In this document: positions 35,526 through 47,458 of the stretch, one piece after another
Numbering within the stretch: the first letter of the stretch is position 1
How the letters are laid out: the number at the start of each line of letters is the position of its first letter
Assembly: GCA_951217055.1 (NCBI GenBank)
Contig: OX578280.1
Location: 12,625,394 to 12,689,393, forward strand
Direction: 5' to 3'
DNA from: Gerris lacustris
Taxonomy: Eukaryota; Arthropoda; Insecta; Hemiptera; Gerridae
Length of the DNA stretch: 64,000 nucleotides
Translations under genes and position numbers: made by a program
Notes under the pieces: generated by a model
What the model was told of the DNA's origin: nothing
Database searches by the model: none
What the model saw: the letters and a program-made list of their open reading frames with translations, nothing else

Positions 35526-36238
35526 TGTACTTCTTTAGATTGTTACTCCCAAATTTTATTTTTCAGAATATAAATGGATATAATAATTTATACATTAATT
35601 TGTCTAAATAACTATTAAGACTAAGGAATATTTAGTCCAGTTAGGTTGTAGTTAGGGACAAAGGAAAATCACACATCTGTTTTTATAAGGGGAGTAACAG
35701 TCTAAAGAAGATCATTCCGTACAACCTCTTTAGATTGTTACTACCTTCTTATTTTTAAATGAGGAGTAACAGACTAAAGAAGATCATTCCGTACAACCTC
35801 TTTAGATTGTTACTACCCTCTGTTTTTTTTATATGAGGAGTAACAGACTAAAGAAGATCATTCCGTACAACCTCTTTAGATTGTTACTACCCTCTGTTTT
35901 TTTTATAAGAGGAGTAACTGTCTAAATAAGATCATTCCGTAAAACCACTTTAGATTGTTACTACATTCTGTTTTTTTTATATGAGGAGTAACAGACTAAA
36001 GAAGATCATTCCGTACAACCTCTTTAGATTGTTACTACCCTCTGTTTTTTTTATATGAGGAGTAACAGACTAAAGAAGATCATTCCGTACAACCTCTTTA
36101 GATTGTTACTACATTCTTATTTTTAAATGAGGAGTAACAGACTAAAGAAGATCATTCCGTACAACCTCTTTAGATTGTTTACTACCATCTGTTTTTTTTT
36201 TTTTTTTTATAAGAGGAGTAACAGTCTAACGAAGTGCC
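35526..36238 (+). mobile_element. hAT-like MITE family A, copy 5, satellite-like core
   Basis: Outer inverted repeats are family A. The core is a tandem array of about 73-78-bp palindromic modules: inverted arms (GAGGAGTAACAG and its partner TTGTTACTAC) around a T-rich loop, joined by GATCATTCCGTACAACCTC. There are seven junctions. Neighbouring modules share private changes, so growth was local. Flanking 8-mers CCCAAACT and CACAAATG agree at 5 of 8. Confidence 0.88.
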
Positions 36239-36882
36239 CACAAATGTAGCTAATTAAACGTTTCCTTTCTTTATAAAGATGAATGAGGAATTAAGTATAA
36301 ATTAACAATACCTTAAGATAATGAAGAGAAACAAATTCCATATCACAAACCTGAAACATAAAAAATAGGATATTTAATAACAATAAAAATGTAAATTCAT
36401 AAAATAATAATATTAATATGATAGTATATTATGTATGATATCATAATGATAATATGCCTAAATATAAAGCGAGAAAGTTCTTAAATAGATATTTTAATAA
36501 AAATTTTAAAAAATTAATTTTTGATAATTTGTGAAATAAATCGGAAAGTTTCTCTCTATTTAAATTATATTTTTATCCTTAATCTACTAATTCTAGTCAA
36601 AATTAAATTGAATATTTTTAATGTTAAGAATATAGAGATTACCTATAATAATGTAATAATTTGTAATACATATTTAGCTTTTAAAAATACATATAAATTG
36701 TTATTATTTTTTTCTAAATCAGTAATAAAAAAATAGTACTATCGTTTATTTTGTTTCGTAAATATACGCCTATATTATAAGAGTTAACAAGGCTTATATT
36801 GTTATTTAATTAATTTTACTTGTTTTATTGTAGGAATAAACCTTATTTTATTTTAAAATATCATTATAAATATATAAAATAG
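36239..36882. other. Very AT-rich stretch, nothing recognised
   Basis: The 71-aa ORF at 36521 is rich in I, N and K and looks like background. Confidence 0.4.
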
Positions 36883-37625
36883 CCTGCCAATTAGTGTGGC
36901 ACATAGCATCCTCGCATCCATGTTATGCTTTTACTACCCATTATTCTAATTAATTTCATTGTTTTCCCATTTTTTTTTAAATCTATTAAAATTATTTAGT
37001 ATTTTTACACGCATAAAGTATTAATTTACTAATAATTTATGAGTGCAGGCCGTTGAATTTAATCTGGGGCTATCTGCCGGATATTTTCGAAAAACTATCC
37101 AAATTTCATAAAAATCAGATGAATAGGTACTATTGGTACTTGAAGGAGTCCTTAAAAAATTTGATTAAATTCACTGTGTTCTAATGAAATTCAAAATACG
37201 AACTGAATTTATTTCTTTTTTAAAAATAAACATTTGATTATTTTTTTATTTTTTTTTTATGTCGTCATTTGTCATGTCTGCTACATACTTATATAGGTGC
37301 AAATAAATATATGTTTGTGCGCATGTGGAAAAGAAACAAATAGGCGTAAAAGGTTGAAACTTAAATAGGACCAACAATGGGCTAATTATGACCTAACATA
37401 CAAATTTCATTAAAATTGGACGTGTAGTTTTTAAGATATGTTGGTTCGCAAAAATTGAGTGACAGACCGACAGACAGACACGGAACCAAAATGTTTCCTG
37501 ATGTCTGAAACGGATTTCTGTCAATCGGAAAGGAATTTTCGTAATCAGAGACATAAAATATTTTCGTTCTTCAGAACGATCACATAGCTTCCGTTACCTT
37601 CGGTAAGCTCGGAAGCAATATTTAT
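36883..37625 (-). repeat. Rep-B dispersed repeat, copy 4
   Basis: From CTGCCAATTAGTGTGGCACA to CTTCGGTAAGCTCGGAAGCA. It has the GACAGACCGACAGACAGACA block and TTCTTCAGAACGATCACATA. A poly-T interruption near 37210-37260 lengthens it. Confidence 0.82.
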
Positions 37626-38456
37626 AAATTAGGTATTAAGAACGTAACATAAATAAGGTTTTTTTAAAAAAAGATTTTTATATTTATTGTCAGAAAAGAT
37701 AAAGTTATTCAAGGAGAGAGAAAAATGAACAAGAATATTTTTATTTTTTTACTTCTATACTAAGTACAAAAACAAAATTGGGCCACACGCGTGGAAGAAA
37801 CGCTCGAAAATGTTTACCGAAGATTTTGAACAAGACAAATCCCCCTTAAGGCAAAAAGGAGTCAGTTTCGATTCTTCCCCTTATGAAACGAACAAGAGTG
37901 AAATGAAGAGTTGACTGAGTAAGGGAACAGAAAGTGAAAGTTTAGTTCGAATATATTTTTATTTGTTAAGAATAAAAAAAAATAAAAAAAAATAAAAAAC
38001 ATCTCTAAGCGTTTACTTGTCGTAATAAGGAACTGGCCATAAAGCACAGCTCATGTCACTTCATCCTCTTCTTTAGGTTTGAAGAGTGATAAAAGTTGAA
38101 GAAAGGTGACAGGTTGCGTCACTTCTTCTTTTGAAAAAATCAACATTCCGCAAACAGGCGTGTCTTGTTCGAGATCTGTCAAAATCACTAAGTGGTATTT
38201 CCTAAAGAGATAAACAATTATCAGAAGTATAAGCTCAGACAATGGTTTTAAAGTACTACCTTCAAACAAAAAGATACGCATTTTCTACAAATTTTTATTG
38301 CTTTTAACAATGTTGTAATGATAATTAATTTTAAATAATCAAATATAAGATATAATCGATCTCAGATTATTCAGAAACTCTATCTTCTATCCAGTTTTCA
38401 GTGTCAACACTATTCGGCATTTTTGCACTGCTATCAGGCAACTATTTTTGTTTTCT
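37626..38456. other. AT-rich low-copy stretch
   Basis: It holds the weak candidate exon at 38051-38281 (separate entry) and otherwise nothing recognisable. Confidence 0.35.
38051..38281 (-). CDS. Candidate exon pair or chance ORF, weak
   Basis: The 76-codon frame ends with a hydrophilic, acidic tail (SLFKPKEEDEVT) and contains a possible acceptor TTTATCTCTTTAG and an upstream donor-like GAAGGTAGTA about 60 bases apart, the size of a small insect intron. Joining them does not keep the MRIFLFE frame open, and a second frame is also open over the right part. No domain recognised. Confidence 0.12.
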   Translation of the reverse strand: MRIFLFEGSTLKPLSELILLIIVYLFRKYHLVILTDLEQDTPVCGMLIFSKEEVTQPVTFLQLLSLFKPKEEDEVT

Positions 38457-39257
38457 GGCACTTCTTTAGATTGTTACTCCCCTTATAAAAGAAACAGAGA
38501 GGAGTAACAATCTGAAGAAGATGTAAGTAATTTTCCTCTTTAGACTGTTACTCCACTTATAAAAACAGAAATGTGATATTTCTTTGTCCCAAAAAACATT
38601 GGACTTAACATGCCATTGTCTTAATAGTTTTTTAGTCAGTCATTTATATTCTAAAAAAAAAATCGGTCCGAGACAAGTCAGATAAATTTTCTCGTAACGA
38701 GATCGTAATAAATTAGCCCAGTGTCTCCATAAATTAGTCTTCGTAGGTACATTTATTTAATATTGAACATTTCATCAAAATGTAACATAAAAATAACTTC
38801 TCGGCGGGGAACTGAACCCGGCCTCTCTCCGTCCGCGTTTAAAGTTATTTTCTCAGGACGTAGATTTTTCCCGGGAAAACGGATTATATCGTTAGATTCG
38901 TATTTTAATGGACTACATTTTAGAATTTTTTAATCAAAATCGTCGGAACCATTTTCAGAAAATATTTTTTTTTTTCACGGTTTCTTTCAGAGTTTATGGG
39001 GAGTAGCGCCCCCAAATTTGGAAAAGAAATTCATTTCTCGATATCGCCTTGGGGTATGATTTTTCTGAAGATGTATGCCAAATTTACTCTAAGTGATTTA
39101 GGCTCCAGGCTTCGGCACAGACAGACTACAGACGACAGTCGACAGACATTTTTTAAAACCACTTTTTTGGACTCAGGGGACCTCAAAACGAGTAACACAA
39201 TATTTTCTCTTTATATGAGAAAGTCAAAACAGGAGAGTATCAATCTAAAGAAGTATT
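38457..39257 (-). mobile_element. hAT-like MITE family A, copy 6 (interrupted)
   Basis: The left end GGCACTTCTTTAGATTGTTA is intact; the right end is diverged (ATCAATCTAAAGAAGTATT). Flanking 8-mers TGTTTTCT at 38449-38456 and 39258-39265 are identical, which fixes the boundaries and the 8-bp duplication for the whole family. The interior is split by S3 copy c. Confidence 0.9.
38663..39228 (-). repeat. SINE-like family S3, copy c (longest)
   Basis: It lies inside MITE A copy 6. It carries GGGGAACTGAACCC (B-box complement, 38806-38819), the CCCGGGAAAACGGATTATAT block, GTAGCGCCCCCAAAT and a GACAGACTACAGACGAC stretch absent from copies a and b. TSDs are unclear. Confidence 0.55.
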
Positions 39258-39322
39258 TGTTTTCTCTGGTAAGCGACCTAAGATAATTGAAAGGTTTATA
39301 AAGAAGGCCGAAACCTAAATTA

Positions 39323-39730
39323 GATCCTGAGAGCAAAATTAGTTCGTACACCAAAAATCATCATCATTTTAGTCATAATGTTGTTCAGTCAATCATGTTA
39401 GTTTGTTAATAGCTATGCAACAACTTTAATTTGTACAAATATTTAAATAACCAACCTGTCAAGTGACAAACTAACAACAATTGATTTTAGGTCAACTATA
39501 ACAAATTTTGTACTTAGGATCATAGTAATCAAATTGTCCGCTAAAATGGATGGGACAGGGCTGCTCTCCATATGCCTTTTTTTAACTGCCAATGGCCAAG
39601 CTATGTCCCGCAGACGAACATTGCCAACCATATATTTTTAAAGGGCACCGAATGATTAACCTATACACAAAATTCTAGCCTGAATTTAGTGATGTTAGTC
39701 AGTCACTTTTACGCACGCTATCTCCTGGAC
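39323..39730. mobile_element. Foldback element family D, copy 3 (left arm lost)
   Basis: The centre and right arm of family D, ending CACGCTATCTCCTGGAC followed by TA. The outer left arm is missing. Confidence 0.8.
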
Positions 39731-40794
39731 TAATATATAAGAAGTTTCCGGTAATTCAATAAATTGCAATAAAACGATCCGTTTAAATAACTAGAGAATA
39801 ATTCTATTTTTTTCGAAAAAGAGCAAAATGATAGCTTAAAATATTAAGATGATATTAAATGTTTATCGGAGAAAAGCTTAGATATTTCTTCTGGTTCCCA
39901 GACACGCCTTAAAAAGACAACTAACATCTAACTAAGAACTAAAACTTAATAATACCCCTTTCAATACAATGAATAGAATTACCTCGAGATTTCCATAGAC
40001 ATCCATCTCATCCCCTTGAAAAAAATGTAATAAATAAGCTATAATTGTAGAGATTGTTTTTCCTATTTTTCTACATTTTTTTTCTTTTTGGAGAAATAAC
40101 AGTTTAAAACTATAAAACCACATTGGAGAGAAGGTAAGAATAAATTACGCTTAAGAGAAATAAAAATATGGTAGTTGGCAAAGAGATGTATTCATGAATA
40201 TTTAGGATAAATCAAAAAAGTGTTGAAAAATATAGCAAAATATTATTGAAAAACAGGGAATAATATTCAAAAAAAATCCCACAAGGGAATTAGGAACGTA
40301 GCAGAAAGGGTGGTTTGATAGTTCATATATATTTAAAATAAAATGTAGAGGATATGTTATAATAAATAATATGTTAAATAAGAGTTTCTAGGATGACCTA
40401 GAAACCCTAAAAAAATAAGACCGATATTATCATCATGACAGGGGGCATTAATAAATCCATAAACCTTTATGTATAAATTCAAAGAATTTATCTCACCACA
40501 TAAAATTCTTCTTGCTTATTTATCAAACCATTTAAGTTTGAGTAAAGTATATGTGAGACACATCCAAGTGTATAAGTTCTTTGAGACACATTAAGTGTTA
40601 AGTTCGTGCTTACATGGATGATTTGTGTGTATTACAAAAATTGATTGTCTATCAGACACTTTTTCCTGTTTATAAAAATCAGCAATTTTGAAAAAATACG
40701 AACATTCTTGGCTGATAGTTTAGTATTTCAAACGTGTCATTATAGATAATCCTTTTTTACATTACCTACAAGGATGGGTGTACATTACCTAGAG
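39731..40794. other. AT-rich stretch, nothing recognised
   Basis: No gene-like ORF or shared repeat was seen. Confidence 0.4.
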
Positions 40795-41316
40795 CAGTGG
40801 TTCCCAAACTGTGGTACGCGGGATCGCGTCCAGTGGTACGCGCCGCATAAATATTTGCGGTTGTTAGGAGTGTATTTATCCCTTATATACCTCAAAAACA
40901 AGTACAGAATACAATTTTTATTAATGTTTTATATTCTATTCATGTTAAGTTAAGTTCTCTTTGATGTTCTTTCACGAATCACGAACATTTTTGTTTTTAA
41001 AAAATACAATTCTTATTTAGTCCTTTTTTATTTAACAATCATCCTCAAAAACCTACTCTCTATCCAGGGGTTGAAAGTAAAAAAAAAATAATGATACATA
41101 ACGATACAGTACTCTGGTCTGGTAATTAAATTTAAAAAAGTTTTGCATTTAAAAAATGTGATATGCCTACCTTTTTTGTATTAAAGAATAGACGTTTTTG
41201 AACCATTAAACCCCCCCCTCTTCTGGGCCACCTTTCTTCTGTATAAACATCAGTGGTACATGAAAAAGTCAAGACATATTATGTGGTACGCCACCAAAAA
41301 AGTTTGGGAACCCCTG
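40795..41316. mobile_element. hAT element, CAGTGGTTCCCAAACT family
   Basis: Termini CAGTGGTTCCCAAACT and AGTTTGGGAACCCCTG are a classic hAT pair. Flanking 8-mers ACCTAGAG and GGCTAGAG match at 6 of 8. Subterminal GTGGTACGCG repeats occur at both ends. The 522-bp body has no transposase. Confidence 0.93.
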
Positions 41317-42147
41317 GGCTAGAGTACATACCAACACTTAATTGAATTTATAAAGCTTCTCTTTTAAGTCAGAGTAGGGAAAATTGATTTATATACCTTC
41401 TTTAAATTTCAAATTATTTTGTGTGATCAGGTTCGTAGGACGATCGAAGTTAATAATTGTCTTTAACTTTCAAGTAACAAGGGTATCGGCGAAGGGGAGA
41501 GTAAAGTGTAGCATGAACGCAAATCACTAGAGAATTAAACTAAAACCACCATAAGCCAAGTAATCTAAAAAATAATTATGATAATGAAGATATTTTTCAA
41601 GAACTGAACAGCAGAAAAAAGTCGAGAAAGTTTATTTCATCAAAAGTATCTGATCTTTAAAAATAAGAAAAAGCGTCACATAGACAATCCATTTTTGAAA
41701 AAAACAACCATCCATATAGGCATGAACCTCTAAAAAAACTTCAGAATAACTGGTCATCCGGGATAGTTTCAGTTTTTTCAAAAGTGTATACCTATGTATT
41801 TTTTTTAATGAAAGACATTTTCGACACGATTGCGTAGCACGTCCGTCAACTTCCAATGTATGAAAAAGTCTAGGCATCTTAGATCAAACGTATCCATGAC
41901 AAATTGTCTGAATAGGTGGGACATAATGTACAAATGGTGGCGTGCGGTGCAGCCTCACCAATAATACAATAATTTTCCGCATGATTCTAAATTTCTAAGA
42001 ATTTTAAGTAGAAAAAACCTGACAGAAATTGCCTTAAGAAAAATGGAAGAAAGTATAATACAGCCTAAGGTGAAAGCAGAGATATTAAAATTAAACCTGG
42101 ATAAGAATGACTATACAATACATCCTCATTAAATTAATAAATCCAGT
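41317..42147. other. AT-rich stretch, nothing recognised
   Basis: The 81-aa minus-strand ORF (41632-41877) has no recognisable domain. Confidence 0.35.
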
Positions 42148-42615
42148 TTTGCTTCCGAGCTTACCGAAGGTAACGGAAGCTATATGATCGTTCTAAAGAA
42201 CAAAAATATTTTTTGTCACCGATTTCAAAAATTCCAAGACAGAAATCCGTTTCAGATATCAGGTAACATTTTTGGTTACGTGTCCGTCTGTCACTCAATT
42301 TTTGCGAACCATCATATCTTAAAAACTATACATCCGATTTTAATGAATTTTGCATGGTAAGTCATAATTAGCTCATTGTTGGTCCCATATAAGTTTCAAC
42401 CTTCTGCGTCCATTTGTTACTCTTCAACAAGCGCACAAAAATACATTTATTTACACCTATATATCTTTAGAAGTCATCTGATTTTAACAGATTTAAAAAA
42501 CAGGCCGAAGAATTTATCAATTTGACAATAATAGGTTGTAAAAGCATAAAATCATTAAAGTATACGAAATAGGACGCAAGAAAGCTATGTGCCACACTAA
42601 TTAAGCAAACTATTT
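42148..42615 (+). repeat. Rep-B dispersed repeat, copy 5
   Basis: A compact copy from GCTTCCGAGCTTACCGAAGG to GTGCCACACTAATTAAGC. The end hairpin (GCTTCCG..CGGAAGC) is perfect here. Confidence 0.85.
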
Positions 42616-43932
42616 TTTAAGTAAAACACAAAATTGTTCTAATTAATTTGAAGATTAATAATCAAAGTAAATCAAATGAAAAGAAAATATTATAAGATTA
42701 TGTATTTGTTATTAAACTTGACTGTTTTAAATATTGATTAAACTAAATGTTATTAAAAGAATAAATGTTTTGTTTGTAATTAATTATAATTTTGAATTTA
42801 ATAAAAATGTAGTTACATAGTCATGCACATAAAGAAACTTCTCTCTCGTAATTTTTCATAAATAATTAATTTTTTTAAAAGAGAATCTTTTATGAGAGTG
42901 AGTAATGGTGTTATTTCTGTAATTATTTATTCTTAAGCGGTTAAGAAAAACGAATTAAAAGATTTAGTAGTATATTCAAATTTGTTTTAAAATGTCATTG
43001 AAGTTTCTTGACACTGGCTCTTTATTTAAATTTAATTACACATTTTTAAATAACATGTTCTGCAGGCAAACTGGTTTTTTTGTTGATAATTTTATACAAG
43101 TTTGAGATGTTTTAGTCGACACGGAACTACATTTGTTTTGAATTTCACTCATCAACGTTTTCATCTCGATGTGGGAAGGCTGATTGCACCATTGTTATTT
43201 GGCTTACTAATTTCCCAAGCAGAATCCAAACCTGCGGGTTCCAGAGAATCCTTGATTGGCAGAGTACGGAGGATAATAATTAGTATCCGCGGGGTTAAGG
43301 GTTAGGAAGAGGAACCAAGTCCTAGTCAGGTTACCGCAAATCGCTCTGAGGTTCCTTTTCCTTCTCTAAGAGAAATCTCGGAGAAACGACGAGACGTAAC
43401 AAGGGATTGCCTGCCTAGAACGAAGGGATTGCCAATATAACAGGCAACTTGTAAGCAAAGGGGATGATCAAAACCACTTTTGGATTTGACACACTACACT
43501 CTACTTGCCTTTCCACCAGGGTTTATACAAACTTGTAACTTGGATTGGGGAATAGAAGGGGGGAGAAAATCAATCCTTGAGAGAAACTCCGGTAATCAAC
43601 TAGCCTTCCCAACTCGGTATAATCAAGCCACCAGGGACCTCCGTCAAGTTTCAGAAGCAAGGTCAAGACCTGGCCTCAGGTGCTAAACATCCGACCCAAG
43701 CAGTACTCAAGCATCATTGCCATAAAGCCAGACCTCCTGCTACCAGCATGCGGCAAAACCCTCTTCATTAAGCATAACATAACAAGTGAAAATTAGAAGA
43801 TGGTTATGCTCTAAGAATAACAAGAACCTTTTTTTCAACCGTTATTGTAAAAATCCACAACTGTGCAATAATACACAGAGATTGAGCGTTCATGACAGTT
43901 GAAGTATAATGAGAGGGGTTTAAAAAAAAATA
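42616..43932. other. AT-rich, then GC-richer unknown stretch
   Basis: From about 43100 to 43760 the sequence is GC-richer, with AGAAATCTCGGAGAAACGAC and repeated 'GGGATTGCC' motifs. The 67- and 68-aa ORFs have no recognisable domain. It may be a decayed element of a family not otherwise present here. Confidence 0.3.
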
Positions 43933-44134
43933 AACACAACAATATTGTCACCACAATTTTTTTATAATTAAAAGACGCGTTTCGACTTGCATGTCGTCTT
44001 CAGTATGCGTGTTAACTTAGTAAGAGTGAATGCTGTACTCTTACTAAGTTAACACGAATAGTAAAGAGGACATGTAAGTCAAAACGCGTCTTTTAATTAT
44101 AAAAAAATTGTGGTGACAATAATATTGTTGTGTT
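43933..44134. repeat. Large imperfect palindrome, about 95-bp arms
   Basis: Arms 43933-44027 and 44037-44134 are inverted copies containing ATAATTAAAAGACGCGTTT and GTTAACTTAGTAAGAGT, around a 9-base loop. Similarity continues weakly outward (GAGAGGGGTTTAAAA and its partner). It is a foldback element or an inverted duplication of a repeat end. Confidence 0.92.
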
Positions 44135-44357
44135 CTCTTCTTTTAACCTCTCTAGTCATAGTTATGAAGTGGTACCTCAAAATCTAAGTCAAAACAACCA
44201 ACTATTTAAAATGAGAGGGCTAACATACCCTCTCATTTAATTTAATGATTTAATTAATATTTATTAATTATTATTTATTTAATTAATATAATAATAAAAA
44301 ACAATTTAATACAATAGTTTAATTAAGTTACTCTTCGTTTAAAGGCAGTAGAATAAT

Positions 44358-44480
44358 CAGTGGCGTAGCTAGGGCATTCCCCCCCCCCCCCCAGAACTTT
44401 TTGGGAACCCTACTCCAAACAAAATTGATGAGTAAAAAAATAACCCTCTAGCGTTTAGAACTGGGGGCCCCCCTGACGGT
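44358..44480. mobile_element. hAT MITE, CAGTGGCG family, truncated copy
   Basis: The left end CAGTGGCGTAGCTAGGGCA and a C run are present; no matching right terminus was found. Confidence 0.55.
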
Positions 44481-44769
44481 GGGGGAAAGTTTATGCTAAT
44501 GTTTCGCTAAATTTATTAGCATCATCAGAGCAAGAAACAAAGTATAATAAATTATTAGTAGTTTTGACAGAGATTTTGTCGTAGCACTTTATATTATGAC
44601 TAGGAAGGTTAATAAAAAGTAACACAACAATAAACAATAAAACAAAGTATAAAATAAAAAAAAAAATATAAAAAAAGGTCGAGGTTGACTCTAAATTTTA
44701 GAGCATAACTTTCTCACTGTGTTTTATTTGACAGCATTTTACTTTCTCATAATAAACATAGCAAATTTA

Positions 44770-44973
44770 ATTATTTTATTCTTCAAAGCAGCTTTCAGCC
44801 ATTATAAGATCATCATCATTGTGCGTCCGTATTAGTCTTACGTTGATCTCCGACATGAAATAGACTAGACTCACTCATCTACTATTCATTCATATAATAT
44901 AATTCTTTATCAACATTCCGGCACTGATGATGGCCTTATGAAGACTCAAAGCTGCTTTGTAGAATAAAATAAA
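44770..44973. repeat. Inverted repeat, about 48-bp arms
   Basis: Left arm 44770-44817 and right arm 44923-44973 share ATTTTATTCT(T/A)CAAAGCAG and, further in, ATCATCA. The centre is about 105 bp. MITE-like, superfamily unknown. Confidence 0.8.
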
Positions 44974-45503
44974 CATATTAGTCAGTTTACGTAGAGAGAC
45001 AATTTATATTATTAATAAAAATCTTTATTTGTATATACATTTAACGAATTCTACAAATATTATTTACTAAATATTAAGAGCCCGCGGGAGTGAGTTGTGT
45101 TGAGACCTTCTCTCCAGAGATAGCGCTGATTTTCACAAGTTTTTTTCAACCCCTTGTTTATTTTGGGAGGAAAAGGAAACGCCCACATTACCCCTCCCAT
45201 TATTTTGACATTACGTCGGCCATTGCATTATTTTAAAAATAAATTATAAAAACAGAAATGTATATATATTTATTTCTTTAATATATGTCACTTTATGGAA
45301 ATATTGAAAAATTGAGATTTTAATAAATAAGATATTGATATAAATTTGAATTTTAATATATATATTTAAATTTAATAATATAGATAATTTGTGCTGCAAT
45401 AACTAGACCATTAAGTAAAGTAGGTAATTTTATTTTCGAATAACGACACCCCCTCATACATTTGGTTTTAAACTAATAATCATCCCATACAACTTTAAAA
45501 TAA
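44974..45503. other. AT-rich stretch with a small GC-richer patch
   Basis: A GC-richer patch at about 45080-45225 (GAGCCCGCGGGAGTGAG) has no ORF or recognised repeat. Confidence 0.35.
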
Positions 45504-45819
45504 ACAGGCCAAGTGTGTGCTAGTCAGCACACAGCTAAGGGTCCGTAGGCCACACTATATAGTGTTTAACTGTAAAGTGTAATTCAGCAAAGAATTGCTG
45601 AATTTATTTAAACACCCTTTTTGTTTTGTAAGAACAATTCTCTTATGATTTTTCTTCTTAATCATTTTCAGATAACTGATTTTTTATTTAATGTTTAGTA
45701 TGTTATTATTTTATTCACCTACTTACTATGTAATTTGAAATTTATTGGCATAATGGCCTTATTTTGTAACCTCCCTGTAATGGGATTTTTTATCCTTAAT
45801 ACAGTAATTATAATAAAAA

Positions 45820-45854
<35 letters not shown>

Positions 45855-46495
45855 GTAAAGTGTATAAACAGTGTTTTTTTAAAATTCTAAAAAGCTTACT
45901 TTGAACCATTCTAAGGGTCTGCTATTCTCAAATCTGATAAAGTATTATTTTGCTACTGAACCGGACTACAACCATATAAATACATCGAAAAGACCATAAT
46001 TATAAAAAAACGTATTTTGTCAATAAAAAATAAAATAAATTTTTTTCGAAATTTCCAAAAAGTGGTATCTTTACTTTTGGTCGAAGAATGTTCAGGAAGT
46101 TTTTCAGATTTTTTGCACTTCACATAAGCGAGATAGAGGGGGGGGGGGGACACGTTTCACACCCACTTCAAACTTGCCTACGCTCGCCCTATCAAAGTTA
46201 TATCCAAAGAATTATATATTTTTGTAATCAGCTCGACGTACCCTATCATATGATACCCCTCACGGTGTCGAAAAAAAATACAAAAATTTTAACCCTTAAG
46301 TTTTTTTACCCTAATTTTTTTGAAAAATATTTTTTTTAGTCGCTATATTTTTAAAATATAAGACACATACATGCCAAATTTCAAAGTGATCGGACGAAAG
46401 GTGTAGCCGTGTGAGCACGCGAGAGGACGGACGGACAGACACACGCAGGAAAATATAAGGGTCCTTGGTTTTGCCAACGGACCCTAAAAAATGTT
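45504..46495 (+). repeat. Rep-C dispersed repeat, copy 2 (split by LINE tail)
   Basis: From AACAGGCCAAGTGTGTGCTA through AGGGTCCGTAGGC to CCAACGGACCCTAAAAAATG. It matches Rep-C copy 1 in reverse. A LINE 3' fragment at 45582-45850 interrupts it. A G run lies near 46139-46149. Confidence 0.85.
45582..45850 (+). mobile_element. 5'-truncated LINE tail with poly(A)
   Basis: 269 bp ending in TAATAAAAAATAAAA and a run of about 28 A. It is bracketed by a perfect 14-bp duplication AACTGTAAAGTGTA (45568-45581 and 45851-45864). Poly(A) and TSD show target-primed reverse transcription. Its sequence does not match the full LINE at 57.7-63.4 kb, so another LINE family was active too. Confidence 0.9.
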
Positions 46496-47458
46496 AGGTC
46501 TGTTGGGCCATAGAAAAAATATGAATAGCAACTTGATCTGATTAACTGGGAATCCAACAAGTGCAGATAGTTCTTGTTACGGGGGAAAAAATTAGACCTG
46601 GCAAGAAAGGTTGCACACGATAACTATACCATCTTCATATTTTATGCTTGACTTATCAAATATTATTTGTTATGTGTGCCTAGATTGAACTGAACGATTT
46701 CAGACATTTTGTTCTATGTATTATTCGAATATTAAATCTAAATGCCAAATTTAGTCCATGCATTTCTAACCATCATTGTAGTTTGCTTCTCCTTAGGTCG
46801 AGTCCAACCGGCAGAGTAATATTTGGTGGTTTACGAAGCTCTCTTAGCTCTCTCTATATCATAGGAAAGCTAAAACCATGTGTATTATTTAATTTTTTCA
46901 TTATCTGTTTCTATTGAAATTTGCTGTAATTAATTTGAAAATATTTCCAATTAACTTTGTATCGATAATAATTATTACAATTCGTACAAACTGGTTCAGA
47001 CATACGTAATCTAATGGGATATTGTCTCAGCTTTACTTTATATTATTTAAAACCATTTTTTTTTATAAGTTGCATTTTACAGTAGCAAAAACAGAAAATA
47101 AACTCATTTTTTTTAAATCAATAAGGTAGGTGATACATACAAAGTGTACCCCTACCTGGCCATGGTAAAACCACGATTTTAACTGTAAATACCTCTAAAA
47201 TCTTTAGAGTTATCTAGAAAATTATAAGAACCTTTTGTTGTAGATAATTGTATGTGTTTAATTTTTTTTTTTTTTTTGGTAAGCCTAATTATTTTAAAAC
47301 CTGTATATCGGACCTATTTACTATGAAAATAAGCCACTATTGAAATTTTTATTTATAAGCCTCAATAATAATTTTTTTATAAGCATAATATATATGCCAA
47401 AAATATTTTTTTCTTATTTAGTTCCGCAAATTTTTCTTAGCTTATTGGACCGTAGGTT
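46496..47458. other. AT-rich stretch, nothing recognised
   Basis: No gene-like ORF or shared repeat was seen. Confidence 0.4.

Noticed and set aside
46088..46339. 83-aa ORF with histidine and serine-rich segment
   Set aside because: Lies in Rep-C and matches the antisense ORF of the other copy; repeat-derived.
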